DNA of 64,000 nt. Source: Salinicoccus sediminis (lineage in GTDB: Bacteria > Bacillota > Bacilli > Staphylococcales > Salinicoccaceae). A program made the position numbers and the translations under genes. The stretch is from the NCBI RefSeq assembly GCF_000986795.1, contig NZ_LAYZ01000001.1:186001-250000 (forward strand). Direction: 5' to 3'. Shown piece by piece: positions 1-10,666 of the stretch (position 1 is the stretch's first letter; every line of letters starts with the position of its first letter). Under the pieces are notes generated by a model. It saw only the letters and a program-made list of their open reading frames with translations. It did no database searches and was not told the origin of the DNA.

Positions 1-26
1 AATTGATGATTATATGTTCTATATTT

Positions 27-62
27 AAAATGCATCCGGAGGAGATCTCCGGATGCATTTTT
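27..62. terminator. Bidirectional Rho-independent terminator
   Basis: A 15-bp inverted repeat (AAAATGCATCCGGAG with its complement) encloses a 5-base loop. It has a T run on the plus side and an A run on the other, so it can end transcription from either direction. On the minus strand it lies just past the stop of the AarF-type kinase gene. Confidence 0.8.
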
Positions 63-64
63 TG

Positions 65-1750
65 TCAGAACCGCCCTGACTTGAATATGGCGTAAAGCAT
101 GCCCATGAACAGTATCATGGCGAGGATGAAGCCGATCTCGATGACGGGTATGTTCCAGAAGATATTGGTCTCTCCGCTCATCGCCTGGCCGATGATCAGT
201 CCGACCATGATGATGCTGAAGGACAGGAGTACGATACTGAATGACAGACGGTTGCCGAGCTGGTCGAGGCGTCTCATATAGTGTTCACTGCGCTTCAGCA
301 CGATTTCGACCGGCACCTGTCTTTTCTTCAGTGCCTTTGTGAATTCGTAGAGATTGCCCGAGGCACTGGCGAGATCATCGCTGAAGGCGGTCCACTGGTC
401 GACTGCCCGGCCAGCGATGTTCTTCGGATTATACCGTTCTTTGAGCAGCTGTCTGCCGAAGGGTTCGGCGACATCGACGATGCTGAATTCCGGGTCCAGC
501 TTGCTGACAGTGCTCTCCAGTGTCAGTATTGTCTTGCCGAGTATCGTGAAGTCCGACGGCAGTTTGATGCGGTGTTGGTTGGCGATGCCGAACAGGTCCT
601 GTACCGCTTCACCCAGATGCATCTGGCTGAGCGGGATGTCATAGTACTTGTCCCTGAGCAGCTCGGCATCTTTGGTGAGCTGCTTCATATCGACATCATC
701 CGGCACGACACCCATGCGGGCGATTGCCCGGACCACACCGTCGGCGTCTTTTTTCATCAGGGAGATGAGAAGGGTGCCGAAGTTCACCTTCATTTCCTTT
801 GTCATCTTGCCGACCATGCCGAAGTCCATGAATGCGATGGTTTCCCCGGGCAGTACATTGATGTTGCCCGGATGCGGGTCCCCGTGGAAGAATCCTTCGA
901 TCAGAATCTGATGGAAGACGGCATTTGTCACGCGTTCGGCGAGTGTCGTGCGGGAATAGCCGAGTGCCTCGATGGAGTCGAAATCATTGATCCGGATGCC
1001 TTCGATGTATTCCATCGTGAGAACGTTTTTTGTGGTTGCTTCCCAGTAGATTTCAGGGATATAGACTGTCCCGTCGTCTGCAAACTGCTTGCCGAGCCGT
1101 TCGGTATTCCTTGCTTCTATCGTATAATCGAGTTCCTCCAGTATGGCGCGTGAAAATTCATCGATCATATCCTTCACCTGGTACTGTCTGGCCCAGTTCA
1201 TGCGGGATTCTGCAAGGGAGGCAAGCCTGTGCAGTATCTCGAGATCATTGCGGACAGTCTGTTCTATATCCGGCCGCTGGACTTTGATGGCGACAGTTTC
1301 CCCGCTCAGGAGTTTCCCTCTGTGGACCTGCCCTATGGATGCGGAGCCGAGGGGCTTTTCTTCTATATGCTCGAATATCTCGTCCTTCGTTGCCCCGAGG
1401 GACATTTCTATGATTGACACCGCATCTTCGTACGGGAAGGGCGGGACATTGTTCTGCAGCTGTTCAAGCTCATTGATGATGTCGTCCGGCACGAGGTCGG
1501 GACGGGTGCTCGCAATCTGTCCGAGCTTGATGAAAGTGGGGCCCATCTCTTCCAGGAAGAGCCGTACGCGTTCCCCTCTGGATTTTTCCGCGTTGTCGCT
1601 TTTTCCCTGACGGAGCAGTATCCTCTTGGGCAGTGAAATCATTTCATCCAGTGCAAGTTCCTCTACAATGAAGCCAAACCCCGATTTGGAAAAGGCGATC
1701 GCAATTTCCCTGTATCTTCTTATATGCTGTATCCTTTTTTCGAAAATCAT
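65..1750 (-). CDS. ABC1/AarF/UbiB family atypical protein kinase-like protein
   Basis: A 561-residue member of the ABC1/ADCK/UbiB family, which in other bacteria supports isoprenoid quinone or lipid metabolism at the membrane. Visible family marks are KLGQ (about 75-78), the Ala-rich nucleotide loop GSASIGQVH (about 135-143), a VAIK lysine (about 156), HGDPHPGN near 290 and a DFG near 310. Two hydrophobic segments at about 495-555 anchor the C-terminus. It stands alone between a terminator and the aspartate kinase terminator. The start follows AGGAGGTC. The substrate is unknown. A ubiquinone role is unlikely in a menaquinone-using Firmicute, so no symbol is given. Confidence 0.9.
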   Translation of the reverse strand: MIFEKRIQHIRRYREIAIAFSKSGFGFIVEELALDEMISLPKRILLRQGKSDNAEKSRGERVRLFLEEMGPTFIKLGQIASTRPDLVPDDIINELEQLQNNVPPFPYEDAVSIIEMSLGATKDEIFEHIEEKPLGSASIGQVHRGKLLSGETVAIKVQRPDIEQTVRNDLEILHRLASLAESRMNWARQYQVKDMIDEFSRAILEELDYTIEARNTERLGKQFADDGTVYIPEIYWEATTKNVLTMEYIEGIRINDFDSIEALGYSRTTLAERVTNAVFHQILIEGFFHGDPHPGNINVLPGETIAFMDFGMVGKMTKEMKVNFGTLLISLMKKDADGVVRAIARMGVVPDDVDMKQLTKDAELLRDKYYDIPLSQMHLGEAVQDLFGIANQHRIKLPSDFTILGKTILTLESTVSKLDPEFSIVDVAEPFGRQLLKERYNPKNIAGRAVDQWTAFSDDLASASGNLYEFTKALKKRQVPVEIVLKRSEHYMRRLDQLGNRLSFSIVLLSFSIIMVGLIIGQAMSGETNIFWNIPVIEIGFILAMILFMGMLYAIFKSGRF

Positions 1751-1827
1751 ATTGACCTCCTGATTCAGATGGTACTGTTGTCCCTTTAATATCAGTATAC
1801 CCGTAAGAGAGGGGAATCATCTATTGA

Positions 1828-1858
1828 AATGCAAAAGGGCCTCCCCGGGGAAGCCCTT
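1828..1858 (-). terminator. Terminator of the aspartate kinase gene
   Basis: Stem AAGGGC..CCCC/GGGG..GCCCTT followed on the minus strand by TTTTGCATTT, lying four bases past the aspartate kinase stop codon. Confidence 0.75.
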
Positions 1859-1861
1859 ATC

Positions 1862-3229
1862 CTATACACTTACATGCTGGAAATAGTTGTTGTAGATTGC
1901 CTGCAATGCCTTTTCTTCATCTTCTATGGCGATTGCGAACATCATGCTGATTTCTGACGCTCCCTGGTTAATCATGCTGATGTTGACATTGTTGTCGCTC
2001 AGGGCGCTTGTCGTTTTCGTGGCGATGCCGATGTGTTCCTTCATACCTTCACCGACGATCACAAGGAGGACCAGGTCCTCCTCGACATACATATCCTCCG
2101 GTTCGAGGTGCTCCTCGATATCTTTCAGTATGTCTTCGAGTTTCGTATTGCCCTCGAACTGGTTGCTCCTGATGATGACTGAAAGGTTGTCTATGCCGGA
2201 AGGGATGTGTTCAATGTTGATTTCGTGGTCTTCCAGAATCTGCAGAAGCCGTCGTGTAAAGCCGATCTGCCTGTTCATCAGATATTTCCTGAGTGTGATC
2301 GAGGTGAACCCCTCATCACAGCTGATGCCGATGACCGGCATTTCGGGTATGAATTCACGGTCTGCCACAATTTTGGTGCCTTCCACTTCCGGATCGTTCG
2401 TATTCCTTATCATGATCGGTGTTTTATTCTTGTACAGCGGTTCGATGGCTTCGTCGTGGAAGACGCTGAATCCGGCATATGAGAGCTCACGCATTTCACG
2501 GTACGTAATCTCCTTGATGGCATGCGGACTTTCAATCATGCCCGGATGGGCGGAAAAGATGAAGCTTACATCAGTGAAGTTCTCATAGAGCTCCGCATCC
2601 ACACCGCGTGCGACGATTGCTCCGGTGATGTCGGAACCGCCCCGCGGAAACGTGACCACCTGGCCGGATTCGGATACGCCGAAGAACCCTGGGATGACAA
2701 GGACGTGTTCGGAATAGTCCAGTTTTTGGAGCGCATCATATGATTCAGGGAGGAGCTGTGCGTTGGAGGGTTCATCCGTCACTTTGATGCCTGCCGTGCC
2801 GGGTGGCATATATTTCGCAGGTACGCCGGTTTTGTTCAGGAATTCGCTCAGGAGCTGTGCGTTGAAGTCCTCCCCGCAGGATTTAAGCGCATCGAGCAGC
2901 CGGTCCCCGTCTTCAATGGTCTCGAGATATTCATTCAAAGTGGCCTCGAAACCTGTCAGCAGTTCTCCGGATATGTCCAGTTCACTGATGATCGATTCGA
3001 ACCGTTCCAGAATCTGTTCCATGGCATCATCTGTCTTCAGACCGGTCACTTTGTTGCCGTGGAGGGCGATCAGCAGGTCCGTCACTTTTATGTCATCATC
3101 AAATCTTTTGCCCGGGGCAGATACGACGACGATTCTTCTCGCCGGGTCACTTTCTATTATATTTGCAACTTTTCTCAACTGTTTGGCTTCGGAGAGGGAA
3201 CTGCCTCCAAATTTAACTACTTTCATCAT
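1862..3229 (-). CDS. Aspartate kinase (aspartokinase)
   Basis: Phosphorylates L-aspartate to aspartyl-4-phosphate, the first step to threonine, methionine, lysine and diaminopimelate. The N-terminal KFGGSSL motif (about 5-11) and RGGSD mark the amino acid kinase fold. The last 150 or so residues carry tandem ACT domains, where allosteric control is expected. At 455 residues it is the long, single-subunit type, like B. subtilis YclM, rather than the LysC alpha/beta type. Two ATGs in tandem follow GGGGTG; the first is reported. It is divergent from hom-thrC-thrB with 152 bp between, which fits joint control. No lysine riboswitch or T-box is visible upstream. Confidence 0.93.
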   Translation of the reverse strand: MMKVVKFGGSSLSEAKQLRKVANIIESDPARRIVVVSAPGKRFDDDIKVTDLLIALHGNKVTGLKTDDAMEQILERFESIISELDISGELLTGFEATLNEYLETIEDGDRLLDALKSCGEDFNAQLLSEFLNKTGVPAKYMPPGTAGIKVTDEPSNAQLLPESYDALQKLDYSEHVLVIPGFFGVSESGQVVTFPRGGSDITGAIVARGVDAELYENFTDVSFIFSAHPGMIESPHAIKEITYREMRELSYAGFSVFHDEAIEPLYKNKTPIMIRNTNDPEVEGTKIVADREFIPEMPVIGISCDEGFTSITLRKYLMNRQIGFTRRLLQILEDHEINIEHIPSGIDNLSVIIRSNQFEGNTKLEDILKDIEEHLEPEDMYVEEDLVLLVIVGEGMKEHIGIATKTTSALSDNNVNISMINQGASEISMMFAIAIEDEEKALQAIYNNYFQHVSV

Positions 3230-3308
3230 CGTTACACCCCGCTTGGAATTTTAAAATCAATAATACAATAAAAATTATGAATTGTGTAGACATTATTCGA
3301 AAAACTTC

Positions 3309-3337
3309 TTGAATTTTTCAACTTTTCACTCTAATAT
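3309..3337 (+). promoter_or_regulatory. Sigma-A promoter of hom-thrC-thrB
   Basis: TTGAAT (3309-3314), a 17-base spacer and TAATAT (3332-3337), 44 bases before the hom start. AT-rich sequence surrounds it. It reads away from the aspartate kinase gene. Confidence 0.65.
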
Positions 3338-3381
3338 GTTATCTTATACGGTATTCCAGAAACAGGAGGTATAATGACAAT

Positions 3382-4608
3382 ATGAAAATAGCGCTACTTG
3401 GTTTGGGTACAGTCGGCACCGGTGTCGTCGATGTACTTGGAAGCAACAGAGAGAAGATCGCCGGACTCACTGGTGAGTCACTCACCATCAGCCATGTCCT
3501 TGTCAACGATATCAATAAGAAGAGGGGCAGCGGGCTAGACGGGGCGGTCATTACAGATGATATTGAAAAAATCATAGAAGATGACACTATAGATATTGTC
3601 ATTGAAGTAATGGGCGGCATTGAACGCACCAAAAATATTCTGAAGGCGTTCCTTGAAAAAGGTGTGCACGTAATCAGTGCAAACAAGGATATGCTGGCTG
3701 AACATATAGATGAATTGGTTGAAACGGCCAATGAAAATAATGCACAATTGCTGTACGAGGCAAGTGTGGCCGGGGGCATTCCGGTCATCCATGGCATCGA
3801 GCACAGCCTGAACAGCAACCAGATCACAAAAGTGATGGGCATCCTGAACGGCACGACGAACTATATCCTGTCAAAGATGACAATTGACGGCTGGGATTAC
3901 AATCGGGCGCTTGATGATGCCAAGGAGAAGGGATATGCAGAGGCGGATCCGACAAACGATGTCGAAGGCATAGATGCCCAGCGGAAGATCGTCCTGCTCT
4001 CCCGCCTTGCCTACGGGCGCACTGTCGATATCGGCACGGTGCCGGTATCCGGCATCAGCGGTGTGGACATTACCGACATCGAGAATGCCGCCCGGGAAAA
4101 TCTGACACTGAAACTGCTGGGCAAGAGTGAATACAGGGATGGCGCGCTGTCAATCAGTGTCGAACCGGTACTATTGCCGTCGGACCATCAGCTGGCCGGG
4201 GTCAACTATGAGAAGAATGCCGTGTTCGTAAACGGCAACGCGGTCGGCGAAGCGATGTTCTACGGTCCGGGCGCCGGCAGTCTGGAGACAGCGTCCGCGG
4301 TCGTGTCGGACCTGATCAATGCCGTGCGGTCAAAGGACAGCAGGCATAAGAACTTTGCTCCGGACGCGCCCGCAGCAGTGGAAAACGGCAGCGGCATGAA
4401 TGAATACTACATCAGGATAAAAAGCAGCGGCGCCGATGACAATCTGCCCGCTGTACTGGACGAATTGTCAATCGGATTCTCGCGCATCGATACGGAGTCG
4501 GATTTTGTCATCCGGACTGGACCGACAGAATCCTCCCGGATTGATGAACTGAAACAGAATGATGCTGTAGACGTTGCAGCAGCATATCAAATAGATGGAG
4601 TTGAATAG
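3382..4608 (+). CDS. hom: Homoserine dehydrogenase
   Basis: Reduces aspartate-4-semialdehyde to homoserine with NAD(P)H, the branch point to threonine and methionine. The Rossmann nucleotide loop GLGTVG sits at residues 7-12. The central catalytic part has the family NKDMLA, GGIPVI and GTTNYIL segments. The C-terminal 70 residues look like a reduced ACT domain. At 408 residues it is slightly short for a Gram-positive Hom. The start follows AGGAGG with good spacing. It is first gene of the threonine operon; its stop lies one base before the thrC ATG. Confidence 0.95.
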   Translation: MKIALLGLGTVGTGVVDVLGSNREKIAGLTGESLTISHVLVNDINKKRGSGLDGAVITDDIEKIIEDDTIDIVIEVMGGIERTKNILKAFLEKGVHVISANKDMLAEHIDELVETANENNAQLLYEASVAGGIPVIHGIEHSLNSNQITKVMGILNGTTNYILSKMTIDGWDYNRALDDAKEKGYAEADPTNDVEGIDAQRKIVLLSRLAYGRTVDIGTVPVSGISGVDITDIENAARENLTLKLLGKSEYRDGALSISVEPVLLPSDHQLAGVNYEKNAVFVNGNAVGEAMFYGPGAGSLETASAVVSDLINAVRSKDSRHKNFAPDAPAAVENGSGMNEYYIRIKSSGADDNLPAVLDELSIGFSRIDTESDFVIRTGPTESSRIDELKQNDAVDVAAAYQIDGVE

Positions 4609-4609
4609 A

Positions 4610-5692
4610 ATGGCGAACTGGCAGGGACTTATAAAAGAATATGCAGAATACCTTCCGGTCGGAGAGGAAACACCGCGTCTTACACTGCATGAAGGGGATA
4701 CACCGCTCATCCGCCTGGATACGCTTAGCGAAAAGTACGGTTCCGAGATCTATGCGAAATATGAAGGGGCGAATCCGACAGGTTCGTTCAAGGACCGCGG
4801 CATGGTCATGGCGGTGGCAAAGGCGAAGGAAGAGGGGGCGCACACTGTAATCTGTGCGTCCACCGGCAATACTTCCGCTTCCGCCGCGGCATACGCATCA
4901 AGGGCAGGCCTGAACACGGTCGTCGTCATTCCGGAAGGGAAGATTGCGCTCGGCAAACTCGCCCAGGCGATGATGTACGGTGCCAAGATCGTCTCCATCG
5001 AAGGCAACTTCGACGAAGCGCTTAAAATCGTACGTAAAATTGCGGAGGAGAAGAAGGAAATTGCCCTCGTTAACTCGGTGAATCCATACAGGCTGGAAGG
5101 TCAGAAGTCCGCAGCGTTCGAGATTGTCGATGCACTCGGCAAAGCGCCCGACTACCTGACGATCCCCGTCGGCAACGCAGGGAATATCTCGGCATACTGG
5201 AAAGGGTTCAGGGAATATAATGAAAAGAAAGGTTCAAAGCTTCCGAAAATATACGGTTTTGAAGCAGAGGGCGCGGCGGCCATCGTCAATGACGAAGTGA
5301 TTGAGCAGCCGGAGACGGTGGCGACCGCCATCCGCATCGGGAACCCGGCAAGCTGGGACCTCGCCACAGCTGCGCGTGATGAATCCGGCGGGATGATCGA
5401 AGCGGTTTCGGATGATGAAATACTGGATGCATATGAATACCTTGCAGCGACAGAGGGCGTGTTTGCAGAACCGGGTTCGAACGCAAGTGTCGCCGGAATG
5501 CTCCGGTCACTTGAAAACGGCAAGATTGAAAAAGGATCGACGGTGGTCACAGTACTGACCGGAAACGGGCTGAAGGACCCTCAGACAGCCATCGACCGGA
5601 TTACACAAAAGCCGAAAGTGCTGCCGAATGACGAGGACCAGATCATAGACTATATAGGAAGCATCACCGAAGATGGCAACACACCAGTTTAA
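4610..5692 (+). CDS. thrC: Threonine synthase
   Basis: PLP enzyme that turns O-phosphohomoserine into threonine. The PLP lysine lies in SFKDRG (about residue 61), and the glycine-rich phosphate-binding and GNAGN segments are present. I chose the ATG at 4610 because GGAG lies 9 bases before it and the protein then starts MANWQG like relatives. An in-frame ATG at 4595 inside hom would add five residues and lacks a ribosome site. The 360-residue length is normal for the short bacterial type. It overlaps thrB by 20 bases, which implies translational coupling. Confidence 0.95.
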   Translation: MANWQGLIKEYAEYLPVGEETPRLTLHEGDTPLIRLDTLSEKYGSEIYAKYEGANPTGSFKDRGMVMAVAKAKEEGAHTVICASTGNTSASAAAYASRAGLNTVVVIPEGKIALGKLAQAMMYGAKIVSIEGNFDEALKIVRKIAEEKKEIALVNSVNPYRLEGQKSAAFEIVDALGKAPDYLTIPVGNAGNISAYWKGFREYNEKKGSKLPKIYGFEAEGAAAIVNDEVIEQPETVATAIRIGNPASWDLATAARDESGGMIEAVSDDEILDAYEYLAATEGVFAEPGSNASVAGMLRSLENGKIEKGSTVVTVLTGNGLKDPQTAIDRITQKPKVLPNDEDQIIDYIGSITEDGNTPV

Positions 5693-6545
5693 AGTGCCGG
5701 CTACGAGCGCAAACCTCGGTCCCGGGTTCGACTCCGTCGGCCTTGCGCTTGAGAAGTTCCTGTATATCGAAGCAGCGGAGAGCGAACGGTGGGAAGTTAG
5801 GTTCCGCGACGACTTCCTGAAAGTGCTGCCGGATGATGAAACCAACCTCGTAATAGAGACCGCCATCGGCACTGCGCGGAAATACGGCGTGGAAATGCCG
5901 CCGCTCAGGATTTCCATGGGGAGCGAAATCCCTCTGACACACGGCATGGGCAGCTCCGCCTCGGCGATCGTTGCAGGCATCGAGCTTGCGGACCGCTTCT
6001 GCGGATTGAATCTGAGTGAATTCGAAAAAGTCCTGCGCGGCAGTGAGATAGAGGGCCATCCGGATAATGTGGGGCCGTCTGTTACAGGAGGTCTCTTTGT
6101 CGGCTACTATAAAGATGATGAACTCTTCTATAATGCACTCGACCTCGACGGACTTGAAATCATCATGAGTGTCCCCGACTATGAAATCGATACGAAGGCC
6201 GCCCGCGGCGTGCTGCCTGAAATGTATCCGAAGCAGGATGCCGTGGACCAGAACGCGATCGGCAATGCGCTGCTCATGGCGATGTTCGCAAAAGACTTCA
6301 GGTCTATGGGCCGTCTCATGATGGAGGACCGGCTGCATGAACCGTACCGCAGGGAGCTGATCAGGGAATATGGACCAGTCAGGCAGGCAGCACTCGGGGC
6401 GGGCGCATACGCGACGGTCATCAGCGGGGCGGGGCCGACGCTCATGACCGTATGCGACCGGGCGGATTCCGAAAGGGTGCTCGAGGCTCTGAGGAGTGTT
6501 CCGGACTGTATACATGAATGCATCCGGCTTTATAAGAAGATATAG
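5673..6545 (+). CDS. thrB: Homoserine kinase
   Basis: GHMP-family kinase that makes O-phosphohomoserine, the ThrC substrate. The glycine/serine ATP loop HGMGSSASA falls near residues 91-99. The N-terminal [13 protein letters not shown] and the C-terminal SGAGPT motif are typical. At 290 residues it is slightly short but complete. Translation starts within the 3' end of thrC. It is the last gene of the operon and is followed at once by a strong terminator. Confidence 0.95.
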   Translation: MATHQFKVPATSANLGPGFDSVGLALEKFLYIEAAESERWEVRFRDDFLKVLPDDETNLVIETAIGTARKYGVEMPPLRISMGSEIPLTHGMGSSASAIVAGIELADRFCGLNLSEFEKVLRGSEIEGHPDNVGPSVTGGLFVGYYKDDELFYNALDLDGLEIIMSVPDYEIDTKAARGVLPEMYPKQDAVDQNAIGNALLMAMFAKDFRSMGRLMMEDRLHEPYRRELIREYGPVRQAALGAGAYATVISGAGPTLMTVCDRADSERVLEALRSVPDCIHECIRLYKKI

Positions 6546-6546
6546 G

Positions 6547-6588
6547 AAAACCCGCACAGGACTGAGCTGTCCTGTGCGGGTTTTCTCT
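6547..6588. terminator. Terminator between thrB and a convergent gene
   Basis: Perfect 15-bp stem AAAACCCGCACAGGA with its complement around an 8-base loop. It is flanked by T-rich sequence both ways and serves two converging genes. Confidence 0.85.
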
Positions 6589-6589
6589 G

Positions 6590-7588
6590 CTATCCATTGT
6601 ATTTGGAGACGACTTCTTCGAATATATCATAGGAACGTTTCTGGGCATCTTTGTCATAAATGTAGCTGACCGCCATGATTTCATCGACATTGAACTGGGT
6701 CTGGAACAGTCTGAGCTTCTCCAGTACAGTGTCATGGCCGCCGAGCATCGCCACCGGGAACCTGCCCTCCACCGCCTGCTTTTCATAAGGAGACCAGAGC
6801 GGTTCCATGTCATCCACCGGCGGCTGGAGTTTCTTGCGTCCGCCGCGTATGACATTGAGCACGAACTGGGAGAGTGTGGTGCTCAAATACTTTGCCGCCT
6901 CGTCCGTATCCGCGCAGATGACGTTGAGGCATGCGATCTTGTAAGGTTCCGACAGCTGGTCCGACGGCTCGAATTCCGCCTCATAGATCCGGAAGGCTTC
7001 CTCCATCTGTCCCGGTGCAAAATGGGCGGCAAACGCATACGGCAGGCCGAGGCGCGCTGCAATATGTGCAGAGTCCGTGGAGGACCCGAGTATATAGAGT
7101 GGGATATTGGCGCCGTTGCCGGGGAACGCCACGACCTGGGTTTCCCTGTCCGAGAGGAAATCACGGATCTCTTCAACTTCCGAGCCGAAAGTGTAGACCC
7201 CGTCATGGTTATTCCTTCTGATCGCAGCAGCGGTCCGCATGTCAGTGCCTGGCGCGCGTCCGAGGCCGATGTCGAGCCTGTCGCCGAATATCGCCTGCAT
7301 CGTGCCGAACTCCTCAGCGACGATGAGCGGCGAGTGGTTCGGCAGCATGACGCCGCCGCTGCCCACACGGATGTTTTCTGTGTGGTGGAGTATATGATGG
7401 ATCAGCTGCCTTGTGGCTGATGATGCGATGGATGTCGTATTATGGTGCTCCGCCACCCAGTATCTTGTGTATCCAGAGCCGTCGACGTGCTTCGCAAGGT
7501 CGACCATATCAGCGATTGCGTCACTGACACCGTGGCCCTCGCGGACGGGTACAAGATTGAGCAGGGATGCGGATATTTTTTTTGGCAT
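6590..7588 (-). CDS. LLM class flavin-dependent oxidoreductase (MsnO8-like)
   Basis: A 332-residue luciferase-like monooxygenase-fold protein. Family marks are the WVAEHHN segment, the GSGGVMLPNHSPL core strand, GRAPGTD and the late YILGSS segment. These proteins use reduced flavin (FMN or F420) and oxygen on varied small molecules. The true substrate cannot be read from sequence. It is monocistronic and sits between the thr operon terminator and the divergent cysteine desulfurase. It is not a light-producing LuxA: there is no LuxB partner or fatty aldehyde gene. Confidence 0.87.
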   Translation of the reverse strand: MPKKISASLLNLVPVREGHGVSDAIADMVDLAKHVDGSGYTRYWVAEHHNTTSIASSATRQLIHHILHHTENIRVGSGGVMLPNHSPLIVAEEFGTMQAIFGDRLDIGLGRAPGTDMRTAAAIRRNNHDGVYTFGSEVEEIRDFLSDRETQVVAFPGNGANIPLYILGSSTDSAHIAARLGLPYAFAAHFAPGQMEEAFRIYEAEFEPSDQLSEPYKIACLNVICADTDEAAKYLSTTLSQFVLNVIRGGRKKLQPPVDDMEPLWSPYEKQAVEGRFPVAMLGGHDTVLEKLRLFQTQFNVDEIMAVSYIYDKDAQKRSYDIFEEVVSKYNG

Positions 7589-7733
7589 GGCTTTTATTCC
7601 TCCTTCTATAGAAATAATTATCAGCCAAAGGATTTATTTTGTCTAATAAACGGTTTGGAAAGTATTAAAAACGGCTGTTCCATGTTAAAATCATTTAGTG
7701 TATAATTAAATCTATTTGAAAAGCGGAGGGTGA

Positions 7734-8861
7734 ATGGAAGTGGGAGTATATGCAGACTTTGCGGCAACGACACCGATGGATAAGGAAATCATGGAGCAGA
7801 TGCTTGAGGATTCGATGGAATTCGGCAATCCGTCAAGCATTCATAAAGTGGGCAAGCGTGCAAAAGCTAAACTCGAGCACTCCCGCAGGGAGGCAGCAGG
7901 CCTGTTGAATGCGCATCCTTCCGAAATCACATTCACCAGCGGTGCCACCGAAGCGAACAACCTCGCCATCAGGGGCATCGTGTCGCGTTTTGATCATCCA
8001 CATATCATAACGACTGAAATAGAGCACGCTTCTGTGCTGAACACATATGAAGCGCTGGAAGAGGCGGCTGAGGTGACGTATATTCCGGCAACAGACAAAG
8101 GTACAGTCGACACCGCCGCGCTCAAAGCGGCGCTGAGAGAAGATACTGCACTTGTATCTGTCATGCTTGTGAACAACGAAACCGGCGTAATGCAGCCGAT
8201 ATATGAAATCGGCGAAATTCTGGCGGAACATGGTGCGAAGCTGCATGTTGACGCCGTCCAGGCATTCGGCCACGTGGGCATCGATGTAAAGGAGCTCGGT
8301 GTGGATCTTCTGACCCTGAGCGGCCATAAGATATACGGGCCTAAAGGTATCGGTGTGCTGTACAGGGAAAAAGATGTGGTCCTCTCCCCGATGATCACCG
8401 GCGGCTCCCATGAAAAAGGCAGGCGGAGCGGCACTGAGAACAGCCTGTTCATAGGTGCAATGGCGGCAGCGATGAAAAAGGCGGATGCGGAAAGGACAGT
8501 GCGCAGCATCAAAGAGATGCAGCTGAAAGAGAAATTCCTGAACAACATGACCCATGCAGAAATCCCATTTGAAGTGAACGGCGATGTCAATCAGGCGTCA
8601 AGCCATATCATCAACATCCATTTCCCGTGGGCTGATTCGGAATTCCTGCTCACCGCACTCGACATGGCGGACATCTATGTTTCCGGCGGTTCGGCATGCA
8701 GTGCAGGCACCGTGGAACCGTCGCATGTACTTGAATCGATGTTCGGCGAAGACGCACGCGTCAAAAAATCGGTGCGCTTCAGCTTTTCCCATCTGATGGA
8801 GGAAGAGGATATAGACACGATAACAGAAGCTCTCAAGGATATATATGAAAGGCTTTCATAG
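7734..8861 (+). CDS. Cysteine desulfurase (YrvO/IscS-like)
   Basis: PLP enzyme that removes sulfur from cysteine as a persulfide. The PLP lysine is in SGHKIYG (about K199) and the active cysteine in SACSAGT (about C322). It lies 9 bases upstream of mnmA, matching the Bacillus yrvO-mnmA pair in which the desulfurase feeds sulfur to tRNA 2-thiouridine formation. Start choice is uncertain: GGAGGG at 7725-7730 is only 3 bases before the ATG at 7734 but 9 before an in-frame GTG at 7740, which may be the real start. A TATAAT at 7701-7706 is the likely -10. Confidence 0.92.
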   Translation: MEVGVYADFAATTPMDKEIMEQMLEDSMEFGNPSSIHKVGKRAKAKLEHSRREAAGLLNAHPSEITFTSGATEANNLAIRGIVSRFDHPHIITTEIEHASVLNTYEALEEAAEVTYIPATDKGTVDTAALKAALREDTALVSVMLVNNETGVMQPIYEIGEILAEHGAKLHVDAVQAFGHVGIDVKELGVDLLTLSGHKIYGPKGIGVLYREKDVVLSPMITGGSHEKGRRSGTENSLFIGAMAAAMKKADAERTVRSIKEMQLKEKFLNNMTHAEIPFEVNGDVNQASSHIINIHFPWADSEFLLTALDMADIYVSGGSACSAGTVEPSHVLESMFGEDARVKKSVRFSFSHLMEEEDIDTITEALKDIYERLS

Positions 8862-9994
<1,133 letters not shown>

Positions 9995-9995
<1 letters not shown>

Positions 9996-10642
9996 TGGCA
10001 CTTGACTATGAGACACTGATAACCGAAGGTAGGACGGAAGAGGCGATAGAGGCGATTTTTGCGGCGATTGAAAAAGAGCCGGAGGAGGAAGCTCACTATA
10101 TCAACGGCGGCAACATGCTGCACCGTGCGGGCAAGGATGAGGAGGCGGAACGCTTTTTCCAGAAGGCGGTTTCTCTCAATTCAGGCAGCACCAGCGCTTT
10201 TTACTCACTGGCTAATCTATACTACGACCACGGCCGTTACGAGGAGGCAGTGCGGCTGTACCTGCTCGCATACGCGAGGAACAGCGGGGATGCCGACCTG
10301 AACTTCATGCTGGCGATGTCGCATGTGCATCTTGGAGCATCTGAAAAGGCGCTGCAGTTCTTTGAAGCGGCGCACGACGCGAAGCCCGGGGACACTGTCA
10401 TCAGTTTCCAGTACGGGCTGCTCTGCTGCCAGCTGGGGCTTTACGACCCGGCTGAAAAGCTGCTCGGCAAAGTGACGGACAGGGAACAGCATGCCGATGC
10501 GGAGTACAATATGGGGCTGTTGAAGCTCATGAAGTATGATGACAAAGATGCGGCCATCATTCATTTTGAGAAGGCCAAAGATATACAGGAAGACCATCAT
10601 CTGGCGCACAACGCCATTAAAAACCTGAAAGATACCGAGTAA
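9995..10642 (+). CDS. Tetratricopeptide repeat protein (YrrB-like)
   Basis: A 215-residue soluble protein of about five to six TPR units (for example YEEAVRLYLLAY and PGDTVISFQYGLL), likely a protein-binding scaffold. The start at 9995 shares a base with the mnmA stop and has GGAG 10 bases upstream. A longer frame back to 9929 would run inside mnmA. In Firmicutes a TPR protein of this kind lies between mnmA and recD2, so position supports orthology to YrrB. Its partner is unknown. Confidence 0.85.
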
Positions 10643-10666
10643 AGCCCCCAAGGAAAGTGATCCCGG

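Noticed and set aside
281-1153. 290-codon plus-strand ORF over the AarF-type gene
   Set aside because: It is antisense to a clear, full-length kinase gene, has no ribosome site and shows no family features. The fairly GC-rich third positions of the real gene explain the open frame.
3309-3345. CodY box at the hom promoter
   Set aside because: AATTTTTCAACTTTT matches AATTTTCWGAAAATT at only about nine of 15 positions.
5664-6557. 297-codon minus-strand ORF over thrB
   Set aside because: Mirror frame of the homoserine kinase gene; the translation is rich in His, Cys and Arg and has no recognisable domain.
6590-7588. Bacterial luciferase
   Set aside because: The fold matches the LLM superfamily, but no LuxB partner or aldehyde-making genes are present, and the sequence fits the general MsnO8-like group.
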